Source of the DNA: Castor canadensis
Taxonomy: Eukaryota; Chordata; Mammalia; Rodentia; Castoridae
Length of the DNA: 64,000 bases
Direction of reading: 5' to 3'
Assembly: GCF_047511655.1 (NCBI RefSeq)
Contig: NC_133391.1
Coordinates: 103,267,384-103,331,383, forward strand
Shown in pieces: positions 37,293 through 47,410 of the stretch (its first letter is position 1; each line of letters opens with the position of its first letter). The notes beneath the pieces are model-generated. The model did no database searches, was not told the DNA's origin, and saw nothing but the letters and a program-made list of their open reading frames with translations. The position numbers were made by a program, and so were the translations under genes.

Positions 37293-37914
37293 ATGCTGAT
37301 AAATATCTAATCATTTTTATATTTTCATGTAGACTTTGGGCTTTAGTTCTTCATGAGTAAACAGTAGAATTCAGTGAAAGCTTTCAGTAGAGACTAACGC
37401 CATAGATTTTGTTTAAATGATTTCCACATGTAACATGGCATAGATGGATGCAATAAGTCTTCTCCATTTTCTTATTCTCTTCTGATTTTGCACATTATCT
37501 TCAAAATCGATTGTGCCAAAGCTATGAAGATTAATAAAGTCACTTACTTTGTATTGATGTCTCTGATTGCTCTTTATAAATTATCGGGTAGATTCTAAGA
37601 AATACTTATGAAAATATAGGCATTGTACAAATAATACTTTTCATGCCATGCTCATGGACACATCATACAATTACAAAATGAAACATTATCAATGCTTTGC
37701 AATCTCCTATGAACATTTTTCTGTATTCATTCCACTCCCAAGTAACTCAGAGAAATCCACCAGTTCAAGCTCATTTTTCTTTTCTTTGTCTTTCTATTGT
37801 TTAACCTCATGTTTCTAATACTAAAACAGACATTGCTTTCTTTTGCATCTTTAACTTTCTATGAGTGGTATAATGCTATAGGACTCAGTGATGCTCTGTT
37901 TTAACTCAATATGG

Positions 37915-39609
37915 ATTTTATTATTTTATTTTCATATATGCGTAGAAAGAACTTCAACCATATTCACCTCCTATCACCCTCTCCTCTCTCCCTCCCCTCC
38001 TGTTAGTTCCCTTCCAGAGACAGTTCACCTTTTACATTCATGTCATTTTTAAAGTCTAGATTCTGCATATGAGAAAAAATATGCATTACTTGTCTTTCTA
38101 AACCTGGGTTATTTCACTTAACATGATTATGTCCACTTCCATCCATTTTTTTCTGCAAAGGACATAATTTCATTCTTTATGGCTGAATAACATTGCATTG
38201 TACATATAAAATACAGATTCTTTATCAATTCATCTGTCAATAGGCATCTAGGTTAATTGAATAGGATGGCTATCACGAATAATGCTGCTGTAAAGATGGG
38301 TGTGAAGGTATCTCTATTGTATGCTGACTTACATTTCTTTGTGTGTACAGCCAAGAGTGTTATAATAGGAACACCTGGTAGTTCTAGTGTTAGTTTGTTG
38401 AGGAACCTCCACACTAATTTCCATAGCGGCTGCACTAAATTACATTACCACCAGCAGTAAGGATTCCCGGCCATCCTTACCATCATTTATTGGTGATTGT
38501 TTTCTTGATAATAGCTGTTCTGACCGGGGTGAGATGGAATCTCAATGTAGTTTTGATTTGCATTTCACTGATGTGTAAAGATATTGAACATTTCTTCATG
38601 TATTTATTGGTCATTTGTATTCTTTTTGTATTTACAAAAAACAAAAATTGAATTGTCTGCTCAACTCATTTAAATTATTTGTACTTTTGGGTTTCATTTT
38701 TTGAGATCTTTATATATTCTGGATACTAATGTTTTGCCCAATGAAGAGTTGGCAATGATTTTTCCCATTGTGTAGGTCATCTCTTGATTCTGGTAATTGT
38801 TTCCTTTGATGTGCAAAGACTTTTGAATTCAATGAAATTCCCTTTATCAATTTTTGCTCTCATTTCTTAAGCAATTGAAGTGTGAATAAATTACTGCCAT
38901 ACCAACTTCTTTAAGTGTTTTCTCTATGTTTCAAAGTTTCAGTTCTTTGAGCTGATTTTTGTACAGGTAGATAGATAAGGGTACAGTTTCAGTTGTCCTC
39001 ATGTGCTTCCCCAGTTTCCCACCATTATTTTTTTAAAGAGGCTGTCTTTTCTCCAATGTGTGTTTTTGGTATTTGCCAAATATCTTATGGGTGTAGTTGT
39101 GTGGGTTTATTTCTGGGTCTTCTATTCCATTGGTCTACAGGTCTGTTTTTTTTGCCAGTAGCATGCTGTTTTTGTTACTATAGTTCTGTAGTATAATTTG
39201 AAGTCTGGCATTGTGATACCTTCAGCATTGCTTTTTATTTATTTTTTTAAGATCAGAATTGCAGTGGCTATTCCCAATCTTTTGTACCTCCATCTGAATT
39301 TTAGGATTTATTTATTTTTTATTCCTGTGAAAAAGGACACTGGAATTTTTATGGGGATTTCATTGAGTGTGGACTGTTTTCAGTACTAAAGCCATTTTCA
39401 CAATATTAATTCTGGTGGTCCATGACCATGGAAGGTCTTTCCATCTTCTAGTATCTTCTTTAATTTCCTTCTTTGTGTTTTATAGTGAGGTTTTTTTACC
39501 TCTTTAGCTGGGCTTATTTCTAGATATTCCTTTTAGAGGCCATTGTGAATGGAATTGTTGTCCTGATTTCTTTCTCAACTGGGCATTATTGACATATAGA
39601 AAACCTATT
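37915..39609 (-). pseudogene. Older L1 ORF2 pseudogene and 3' UTR, left part
   Basis: A minus-strand L1 whose 3' UTR lies at 37.92-38.1 kb with a CT-rich (sense G/A-rich) tract at 37.97-38.01 kb. Inland it carries ORF2 C-terminal sequence in several frames, seen as the reverse complement of phrases such as CAATAGGCATCTAGGTTAA and ACCATTATTTTTTTAAAGAG. It has many stops. At 39609 it is cut by the younger L1 and resumes at 45135, where the reading AAGCTATTGATTTTTATATG picks up the consensus. Confidence 0.9.
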
Positions 39610-39644
39610 TTTTTTTATTCATATGTGCATACAATGCTTGGGTC

Positions 39645-39690
39645 ATTTCTCCCCCCTCCCCCCCCACCCTCTCTCCCCCCCCACCCCCTC
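39645..39690. repeat. C-rich tract (G-rich on the L1 sense strand)
   Basis: CTCCCCCCTCCCCCCCCACC and a second run CCCCCCCCACCCCCTC close to it. On the L1 sense strand these are G runs of 6-8, a strong G-quadruplex candidate and a known feature of rodent-type L1 3' UTRs. The same position is C-rich in the copy at 5.97 kb and G-rich at 47.32 kb. Confidence 0.9.
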
Positions 39691-40046
39691 AATACCCAGC
39701 AGAAACTATTTTGCCCTTAACTCTAATTTTGTGGAAAAGAGAGTATAAGCAATAATAGGAAGGACCAAGGGTTTTTGCTAGTTGAGATAAGGATAGCTAT
39801 ATAGGGAGTTGACTCACATTGATTTCCTGTGCATGTGTGTTACCTTCTAGGTTAATTCTTCTTGATCTAACCTTTTCTCTAGTTCCTGGTCCTCTTCTCC
39901 TATTGGCCTCAGTTGCTTTTAAAGTATCTGCTTTAGTTTCTCTGTGTTGAGGGCAACAAATGCTACCTATCCTCATATCTCCCTTGTGTGCTTTTGCTTT
40001 TATCTTGTGATCAAAGTCCAATCACCTTGTTGTGTTTGCCCTTTAT

Positions 40047-42306
40047 CTAATGTCCGCATATGAGGGAAAACATACAATTTTTGGTCTTTTGGGCAAGGCT
40101 AGCCTCACTCAGAATGATGTTCTACACTTCCATCCATTTCCCAGCAAATGATAACATTTCGTTTTTCTTCATGGCTGCATAAAATTCCACTGTATATAGA
40201 TACCACGTTTTCTTGATCCATTCATCAGTAGTGGAGCATCTTGGCTGTTTCCATAACTTGGCTATTGTGAACAGTGCCGCAATAAACACGGGTGTGCAGG
40301 TGCCTCTGGAGTAACCTGTGTCACAGTCTTTTGGGTATATCCCCAAGAGTGGTATTGCTGGATCAAATGGTAGATCAATGTTTAGATTTTTAAATAGCCT
40401 CCAAATTTTTTTCCAGAGTGGTTGTACTAGTTTACATTCCCACCAGCAGTGTAAGAGGGTTCCTTTCTCCCTGCATCCCCACCAACACCTGTTCTTCGTG
40501 GTGTTGCTAATGATGGCTATTTTAACACGGGTGAGGTGGAATCTTAGTGTGGTTTTAATTTGCATTTCCTTTATTGCTAGAGATGGTGAGCATTTTTTCA
40601 TGTGTTTTTTGGCCATTTGAATTTCTTCTTTTGAGAAAGTTCTGTTTAGTTCACTTGCCCATTTCTTTATTGGTTCATTAGTTTTGGGACAATTTAGTTT
40701 TTTGAGTTCCCTATATATTCTGGTTATCAGTCCTTTGTCTGATGTGTAGCTGGCAAATATTTTCTCCCACTCTGTGGGTGTTCTCTTCAGTTTAGAGACC
40801 ATTTCTTTTGATGAACAGAAGCTTTTTAGTTTTATGAAGTTCCATTTATCTATGCTATCTCTTAGTTGCTGTGCTGCTGAGGTTCCGTTGAGAAAGTTCT
40901 GACCTATACCTACTAACTCCAGAGCATTTCCTACTCTTTCCTGTATCAACTTTAGAGTTTGTGGTCTGATATTAAGATCCTTGATCCATTTTGAGTTAAT
41001 CTTGGTATAGGGTGATATACATGGATCTAGTTTCAGTTTTTTGCAGACTGCTAACCAGTTTTCCCAGCAGTTTTTGTTGAAGAGTCTGTCTTTTTTCCAT
41101 CGTATATTCTTAACGCCTTTGTCAAAGACAAGTTGGTTATAGTTGTGTGTTCCACTATTCTGTTCCACTGTATTTTGTTGGTCTTCATGTCTGTTTTTGT
41201 GCCAGTACCATACTGTTTTATTGTTATTGCTTTGTAATATAGTTTGAAGTCAGGTATCATGATACCTCCAGCATTGTTCTTTTGATTGAGTATTTATTGC
41301 CTTGGCTATTCATGGCCTCTTGTGTTTCCATATAAATTTAATAGTAGATTTTTTAATCTCTTTAATGAATGTCATTGGAATTTTGATGGGAATTGCATTA
41401 AACATGTAGATTACTTTTGGGAGTATAGACATATTTACTATGTTGATTCTACCAATCCATGAGCATGGGAGATCTCTCCACTTTCTATAGTCTTCCTCAA
41501 TCTCTTTCTTCAGAAGTTTATAGTTTTCCTTGTAGAGGTCATTCACATCCTTTGTTAGGTTTACACCTAGGTATTTCCTTTTTTTTAGGCTATTGTAAAT
41601 GGAATTGTTTTCATACATTCTTTTTCAGTTTGTTCATTATTAGTATATAGAAATGCTAGTGATTTTTCTATGTTGATTTTATATCCTGCTACCTTGCTAT
41701 AGCTATTGATGGTGTCTAGGAGCTTCTGAGTAGAGTTTTTTGGGTCTTTAAGGTATAGGATCATGTCATCTGCAAATAGGGATATTTTGACAGTTTCTTT
41801 ACCTATTTGTATTCCTTTTATTCCTTCTTCTTGCCTAATTGCTCTGGCTAGGAATGCCAGTACTATGTTGAATAGGAGTGGAGATAGTGGGCATCCTTGT
41901 CTGGTTCCTGATTTTAGAGGGAATGGTTTCAGTTGATTTTTTCAAAGAACCAACTTTTTGTTTCATGAATTATTGTTTCATTAATTCTTTGTATGTTTTC
42001 TTTTTGTTTCTATTTCATTGTTTTCAGCTCTTATTTTTATTATATCTCTCCTATTTGTTTTTGGATTTGCTTTTTCTTGTTTTTCTAGGAGTTTGAGATG
42101 TATCATTAGGTCATTGATTTGGGATCTTTCAGTCTTTTTCATCCTAAGCCTATGCTTATTTCTGTCGGTGAGATGGGTCTCCTGTAAGCAACAAATTGTT
42201 GGATCTTCCTTTTTAATCCATTTCATCAAACAGTGCCTTTGAAGGGTGAATTAAGTCCATTAACATTAAGTGTTAGTGCTGATAGGTATGTGGTGATTCC
42301 TGTCAT
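40047..42306 (-). pseudogene. L1 ORF2 (endonuclease/reverse transcriptase), broken
   Basis: ORF2p nicks target DNA and reverse-transcribes L1 RNA. The start ATG is at 42306, 38 bases after ORF1. A frameshift near 42240 separates it from the endonuclease phrase CCLQETHLT. The rest of the endonuclease is missing: near 42137 the sequence jumps to the linker (ERSQINDL). Near 41931 a second jump removes the first part of the reverse transcriptase, and reading resumes at [10 protein letters not shown]. The catalytic FADD is present at 41765-41776. The C-terminal part runs as 348 open codons to 40122, with a CX3CX7HX4C knuckle (C228, C232, H240, C245 of that stretch). A TAG at 40122-40124 comes 24 codons before the expected stop at 40047. 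Intact ORF2 is about 3.8 kb, so about 1.5 kb is gone. Confidence 0.93.
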
Positions 42307-42344
42307 TTAGTTGTCTTAGTTGTTTGAAGGTTTGATTGTTGAGG

Positions 42345-43544
42345 TTACTCTGTACTTTCTTGCTTTTTCTTTTCCTGTAGTTTGGTGCTGCCTGTCCTTT
42401 CATGGTTATGTTGGGTTTTACTTTCTGTGTGCAGAATCCCTTGCAGAATCTTTTGTAGTGGTGGCTTTGTGGTCACATATTGTTTTAGTTTCTGTTTATC
42501 ATGGAAGACTTTTATTGCTCCATCTATTTTGAATGATAGTTTTGCTGGGTAGAGTATCCTGGGGTTGAAGTTATTTTCATTCAGTGCCCGGAAGATCTCA
42601 TCCCATGCTCTTCTTGCTTTTAATGTTTCTGTTGAGAAGTCTGCTGTGATTTTGATGGGTTTACCTTTGTATGTTATTTGTTTTTTCTCTCTTACAGTTT
42701 TCAATATTCTTTCCCTAGTTTCTGAACTTGTTGTTTTAATGATGATATGCCATGGGGTAGTTCTATTTTAATCTGGTCTGTTTGGTGTTCTGGAGGCCTC
42801 TTGCATCTTTATGGGAATATCTTTCTCTGGATTTGGGAAATTTTCTCTTATTATTTTGTTGAATATATTATGCATTCCCTTTGCTTGCACCTCTTCTTCT
42901 TCTTCGATGCCCATGATTCTCAGGTTTGGTCTTTTGATGGAGTCGGTGAGTTCTTGCATTTTCTTTTCACAGGTCTTGAGTTGTTTAACTAATAGTTCTT
43001 TGGTTTTTCCTTTAATTACCATTTCATCTTCGAGTTGTGAGATTCTGTCTTCTGTTTGTTCTATTCTGCTGGATTGGCCTTCCGTTTTGTTTTGCAATTG
43101 TCTTTCATTCTTTTTTCTGAGGTTTTCCATATCCTGGGTCTTTTCCTCTTTAATGTTTATTTTTGTCCTGAGTTCATTTATCTCTGTATTAATCGTGTTC
43201 TTTGTTTCACTTTGGTGTTTATACAGTGCTTCTATGGTTTCCTTTATTTCTTCTTTTGCTTTTTCAAATTCTCTATTTTTGTTGTCTTGGAATTTCTTGA
43301 GTGTCTCCTGTACATTTTGGTTGACCATATCCAGTATCATTTCTATTAAATTCTCATTGAGTACCTGTAGTATTTCTTCTTTGAGATTGTTCTTGTGAGC
43401 TTCATTGGGTTCTTTGGCATAGTTTATCTTCATTTTGTTGGAGTTTGGATCTGAGTATCTGTTTTCTTCATTCCCCTCTGGTTCCTGTACTAATTTTTTG
43501 CTGTGGTGAAACTGGTTTCCCTTTTTTTTCTGTCTTCCTGTCAT
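42345..43544 (-). pseudogene. L1 ORF1 (RNA-binding chaperone), one nonsense codon
   Basis: ORF1p trimerises through a coiled coil, coats L1 RNA and acts as a nucleic-acid chaperone. The likely start is the Met of MTGRQKKKGN at 43544; an upstream Met at 43613 is in frame but precedes the usual basic N-terminus. A long charged helix rich in E, K, N and Q (about residues 40-200) is the coiled coil. RPNLRIMGIE opens the RRM-like domain, and RRAWDEIFRALN with ILYPAKLSF marks the C-terminal domain. A single TAA at 42768-42770 interrupts the frame after TPNRPD. The reading continues in the same frame to 42345, so one C-to-T change on the sense strand explains the break. Restricting to these limits the ORF would be about 399 codons, longer than mouse or human ORF1. 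Confidence 0.93.
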
Positions 43545-43619
43545 TGCCCTTCGTGTTGTTATTGTCCCTGTACTGTGTGCAGTTAAGTATTTTCTCTCTT
43601 GTAATAATAGCACTGGTGA

Positions 43620-45134
43620 TATTTAGAATGGAAGGGTGAGAGGGGATGGAAAGCAAAGAAGTTAAAGGAAAAGGGAAAAACAAATAAACAAGTAGAAAAA
43701 ATAAAACAAAGAAACAAACAAAAAAGTTTCAAAGATATAAACAGGGAGAGACAGTGTACTAATCAACTGTAAGATGAAAAGGCATTAGAGAGACAGAGGA
43801 TTGAAAATAAAAAGTACAAAAAAATTAAAAATAAATAAATAAATAAATATAAATATAAATAAATGAAAAAAATGTATATTAAAAAAAATCTCCAAGTTCA
43901 ATGCAATAAAGTTTCAGTCTTAATAATTTTGGTGTTCATCCCTCAGCCTCCAGTCCTGGAGATGGTGCTTCAGAAGTAGTTCTGTGGTTGTCTCATCAAA
44001 GGATAAACAGACTGGAAAAACCAAAATAAAACAAAACCACACAAAACAAAACAAAAAAAACCCCACAAAGTGTCCCAAGTTCAAATACAATACAGTTTCA
44101 GTAAGTTTTTCAGCATGCAAGTGTAGTTCATTTGTTTTCTCATCAAAGGTAGGGAGAGAGAAAAAAAAAAGAGACTGGAGACAGTTCTGTGAATGGCTAT
44201 CTGAGGCTATGGCTTGCCTGCCCACTGCTGTCAGCTTGCTGTTGCTGGAGGCTTTATTTATGGAGATCTCACGGGTGAGCTTAACACTCACCTGGCCCCA
44301 CAGTTTTTGCTTACTCAGAATTCTCCTGTGTGTGAGCCACTGCTACAAGCTTTCCCCTTTCCAAGCACACTGGGGGAGGTGACACTGCACCCACTTTCTA
44401 AGGCCGGCGTGTTTATTTACAGCTCACATGGGAAGTGGACCTTCTCCCCTCTCCTGTGGAGTTTTCCTCCCACCACCACTTTTACAAGCTTTCCCACTCC
44501 TGGTTGCTGGGCGTGTGCCACCACTTCTGCCTTCTCCGGCCTGGCTTGTTTATTTATAGTTCTGGGAGGGATTCCCCTCCCCCTCCCCTTTGGTGCTCAG
44601 GGTGCCCCACCCTCTTTGCTACGTGTCTTTTTTTTTTTTTGTCATTGCTTATTATTCAGTTTTTCTTTTTTCCCTGAGTGGGGGTTGGTCTGTCCAGGGG
44701 GGCTATGCTAATCTGGCCCTGGGTTATCTGTGGAAGTACCACGTACTGCTTAGTTCACCTTGTGTTCCATGTCTTCCCAAACTGTCTGGGTGCTGGCGTC
44801 TGGTGGTGGCCCAGGAGCCCTGCTGTTTTCTCCCTTTAACATGAAGTGGAGATGCTCTGTGCAGGCTTGAGGTGTGGAAGAGTCAAAGTTTTGCCTCTTC
44901 TTGGTGGTTTTTCCTGTAAGGTGAATCTCCAGCATCTCTCCAAGATTTTACTTTAGGAGGCATGCTCTCTGCTTCCTCCCTCTAGCCACCATCTTGGAAT
45001 TCCGATAACTCAGTTTTTTAAGTGGAAAAAAACACCTTGAAAATATACTCAAGAGACAATCTTTTCTACTGGAGCTGCAGACCTTGTGGTGGACAGTAGT
45101 CACTCACGTCAGGAGCCCAGCATACCTTCTTATC
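43620..45134 (-). promoter_or_regulatory. L1 5' UTR with tandem monomer-like units
   Basis: This is the promoter-bearing leader of the younger L1, which in other L1s drives internal RNA polymerase II transcription. It is the most GC-rich part of the window (44.2-44.9 kb). On the plus strand TTTATTTA recurs at 44253, 44412 and 44549, and ACAAGCTTTCCC at 44345 and 44484 (139 apart). Closer to ORF1, TCTCATCAAAGG recurs at 43991 and 44138 (147 apart) and GTTTCAGT at 43911 and 44095. This looks like imperfect 140-180 bp tandem units. Antisense ORFs exist here (see findings). Confidence 0.6.
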
Positions 45135-45415
45135 AAGCTATTGATTTTTATATGTTGATTTCATATCCTGCTTCTTTGCCAAAAGTGTTTATCAGGTCTA
45201 AGAAGTTTTTGGTGGAGTTTTTAGGCCTTTTGGATAAATATATCACCTACAAATAGGGATAATTTGATATCATTCTTTCCTGTTTGTGTTCCATTTCTTT
45301 CTTTCTCTTGCCTATTTATTTTTTATTTACATTTTATTTTTTAATTTTTTTTTCTGGGCTTTTATCATGAAGGGATGTTGAATTTTTGTCAAAGGCCTTA
45401 TCTCTTCTGAGATAT
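45135..45415 (-). pseudogene. Older L1 ORF2 pseudogene, right part
   Basis: Continues the L1 of 37915-39609: AAGCTATTGATTTTTATATG, TTTATCAGGTCTAAGAAGTT, CTACAAATAGGGATAATTTG (reverse-transcriptase catalytic region, reverse complement) and CATGAAGGGATGTTGAATTT. A small deletion is likely near 45.31-45.35 kb. Many stops. Confidence 0.85.
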
Positions 45416-46200
45416 TACTGGTCTGTAATTTTCTTTTTATGTGTGTATATGGTTTGTATATATGTTTCTTTAAGTTTAAAACTAGAAATGGAATTTCTGG
45501 GTCATTAAAATGATTGTATTCAAACATAAATAACTTCAAACTGTTATCCAAAGTGACATATGAACAGCACAAGTACCAGCATTGTAAACATGTATCAGTA
45601 TTCCTTATTGCAAACACTTGGTGTGGTCAAACAAATTTTTTTGCCCTATTGCAGGACGTGTAATGCTATCTTATTATAGTTTTAATTTATACTTACATGA
45701 AAACTAATGCAATTTGTCACTTTTGTATTCATTTATTGCCTATTTGATTTCTTCCTTTGTGAATTGTTCCATTTTTTGATGAAATTCAATTCTGTATTTT
45801 CCTATTTATTTATTTTCAAGTTGACAGAATAATTTAGTTATCACTGGGTGCCATGTGATGCTTTGAGAGATGTATGTAATATTCAAATCAGGGCAAACTT
45901 ATTTATCTTCTCAATACTTTTTATTTTTTCATGGAAGCTCCTAAAGTTTTACTTCTGGATTTTTTGAAAAGTGCAGTGCATTATCATTATTTATAGCCAC
46001 CCTACAGTGCAATAGCACACCAGGATTTATCCTCCATCTAAGTGTTACTCAGTGCCTTTTGGCCAACGTTCCCTTCCCTCCTGTCCTCACTTGTCTTTTT
46101 GTGACTACTTAATGCATTCCTATGCAAACTTCTTATTAATTGGTAGGAGCTTTCTATCTGGCTCTTAGTACTTTGTTATATATATTGAGTATATTTTCTC
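45416..46200 (-). mobile_element. Ancient L1 remnant
   Basis: AGAAATGGAATTTCTGGGTC and GCACAAGTACCAGCATTGTA resemble an old L1 ORF2 C-terminal region. GGGTGCCATGTGATGCTTTG and ACCCTACAGTGCAATAGCAC resemble an old L1 3' UTR region in reverse. The copy is diverged and may be more than one fragment. Confidence 0.45.
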
Positions 46201-46270
46201 TTCTTTGAATTGTGTCTACTGCTTACAAAAACTGCTCAATTTGAATGTGGTTCATTTTCATTCTTACCTT

Positions 46271-46451
46271 ATGCATTAGTCCATTTTGTTAGTATAATAA
46301 AATACCTGAGGCAGGCTATTTTATAAAGAAAATTGGTTTGTTTTGCCTCATGGTTCTGGTCTAAGGATGAGAGACACATCTAGTCTTCTTATTAGGTCTC
46401 TGGGCAGTTCAGATAATCACCTGATGAGTTTGTCTGGTCTCTTTCTGTTCT
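46271..46451 (-). mobile_element. MaLR-type LTR, left part
   Basis: GCATTAGTCCATTTTGTTAG and AATAAAATACCTGAGGCAGG are the reversed 3' end of an MST/MLT1-like LTR. It is cut by the SINE at 46452 and resumes at 46782. Confidence 0.75.
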
Positions 46452-46781
46452 TTTACTTTTTTTTCTTTTTTGGTAGTACTGGGTATTGAACTTGGGACCT
46501 CAAACTTCCTCTACCACTTGAGCTACATCCCCAGCACAGTTTTGCTTTAGTTATTTTTCAGAAAGGGTCTCATATTTTTGCCTAGGCCTGGCCTTGGACC
46601 ATGTTTCTCCTACCTACACTTCCCACCTAGCTGGGATCACAGTCATGTATCACTACACCAGGCTTGCTTCTTAAGATATGGTATCACTATCTTTTTGCCT
46701 TGGCTGGTCTTGAAGTGTGATCTTCCTGATCTCTTCCACCCAAGGGCTGGGATTACAGGCATGCATCACCATGTTGCTCCC
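46452..46781 (-). mobile_element. Three-unit SINE (ID-like + two B1-like units)
   Basis: Plus strand: a T-rich start, TGAACTTGGGACCTCAAACT and CTCTACCACTTGAGCTACAT (reversed ID-like unit), then GCCTGGCCTTGGACCATGTT and AGCTGGGATCACAGTCATGT (first B1-like unit), then TTGGCTGGTCTTGAAGTGTG and GGGCTGGGATTACAGGCATG (second B1-like unit). An exact 11-bp CTTTCTGTTCT lies at 46441-46451 and 46782-46792, which marks the ends of one insertion event. The 135-codon ORF at 46578 derives from it. Confidence 0.85.
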
Positions 46782-46980
46782 CTTTCTGTTCTCATAATGC
46801 CATACAATGGGGACTCTACTGAAATGATTTTGTCCTTATCACTTTGCAAAGGCCTACATCAGATTAAGTTACCACCCTCAGAGTTCCTTCTAAGTGGAAT
46901 TAACTTTCAACTCACAAAGCCTTGGAAGACGCTCTATCCATATCTGAATCATAGAACCTTACATGGGTTGTACTTTTTGA
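46782..46980 (-). mobile_element. MaLR-type LTR, right part
   Basis: TTCTGTTCTCATAATGCCAT, GGGACTCTACTGAAATGATT, TGCAAAGGCCTACATCAGAT continue the LTR in the expected order. The outer end is uncertain. Confidence 0.6.
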
Positions 46981-47089
46981 ATTGAGTTTATAAAAATAAT
47001 CTACATTGTCATAAAATTTTAGTTTTCATATTTGTTCTCCAACATCACTGATTTGATACTTTGTAAAGTTATGGAGTAAAAACTCAGTT

Positions 47090-47410
47090 TTATGATAGAA
47101 ATCAATATGAGAAGGGGATCAGGAACTAGAAAAAAGGACAGAGATGAATCAACTTAGAATGCAACCCATTTGTGCATGGAAGCGATGCTAAGAATCTCTC
47201 TGTATAGCTATCCTTATCTCAAAAAGCAAAAATCTCTTTGTCTTTCTTATTGCTGTTCATAATCTCTCTTCAACAAAATCAGAGATAAGGGCAGAACAGA
47301 TTCTGCCTGGAAGTGAGAGGGTGAGGGGGCAGAGGGAGGAGGTGGGGGAGAGAAATGGCCCAAACAATGTATGCACATATGAATAAATGAAAAAAACAAA
47401 GACAAAAACA
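47090..47410 (+). mobile_element. L1 3' UTR fragment (family of the 39.6-kb L1)
   Basis: GGATCAGGAACTAGAAAAAA, CTGTATAGCTATCCTTATCT, a G-rich tract (47319-47352) and GGCCCAAACAATGTATGCAC followed by ATATGAATAAATGAAAAAAA give the sense-strand 3' end of the younger L1 family. Confidence 0.9.

Larger units (their letters stand above)
39610..45134 (-). mobile_element. Near full-length younger L1, internally deleted
   Basis: About 5.5 kb on the minus strand. From its 5' end: a 5' UTR of about 1.5 kb (45134-43620) containing AATTCCAAGATGGTGGCTAG in sense; ORF1 (43544-42345); a short gap; ORF2 (42306-40047); a 3' UTR with a G-rich purine tract; and an A tail (T run on the plus strand at 39609). AACCTATT at the left flank and AAGCTATT at the right flank (45135-45142) look like the target-site duplication. 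It has both termini, but ORF2 lacks two internal blocks and both ORFs carry stops, so it cannot move autonomously. Confidence 0.9.

Noticed and set aside
42811..43398. 195-codon plus-strand ORF rich in Phe, Ser and Leu
   Set aside because: It is the exact antisense of the L1 ORF1 coiled-coil region; the open frame follows from the purine-rich coding strand.
46578..46985. 135-codon plus-strand ORF
   Set aside because: It lies over the reversed B1-like SINE units and the LTR, and its residues follow the SINE sequence.
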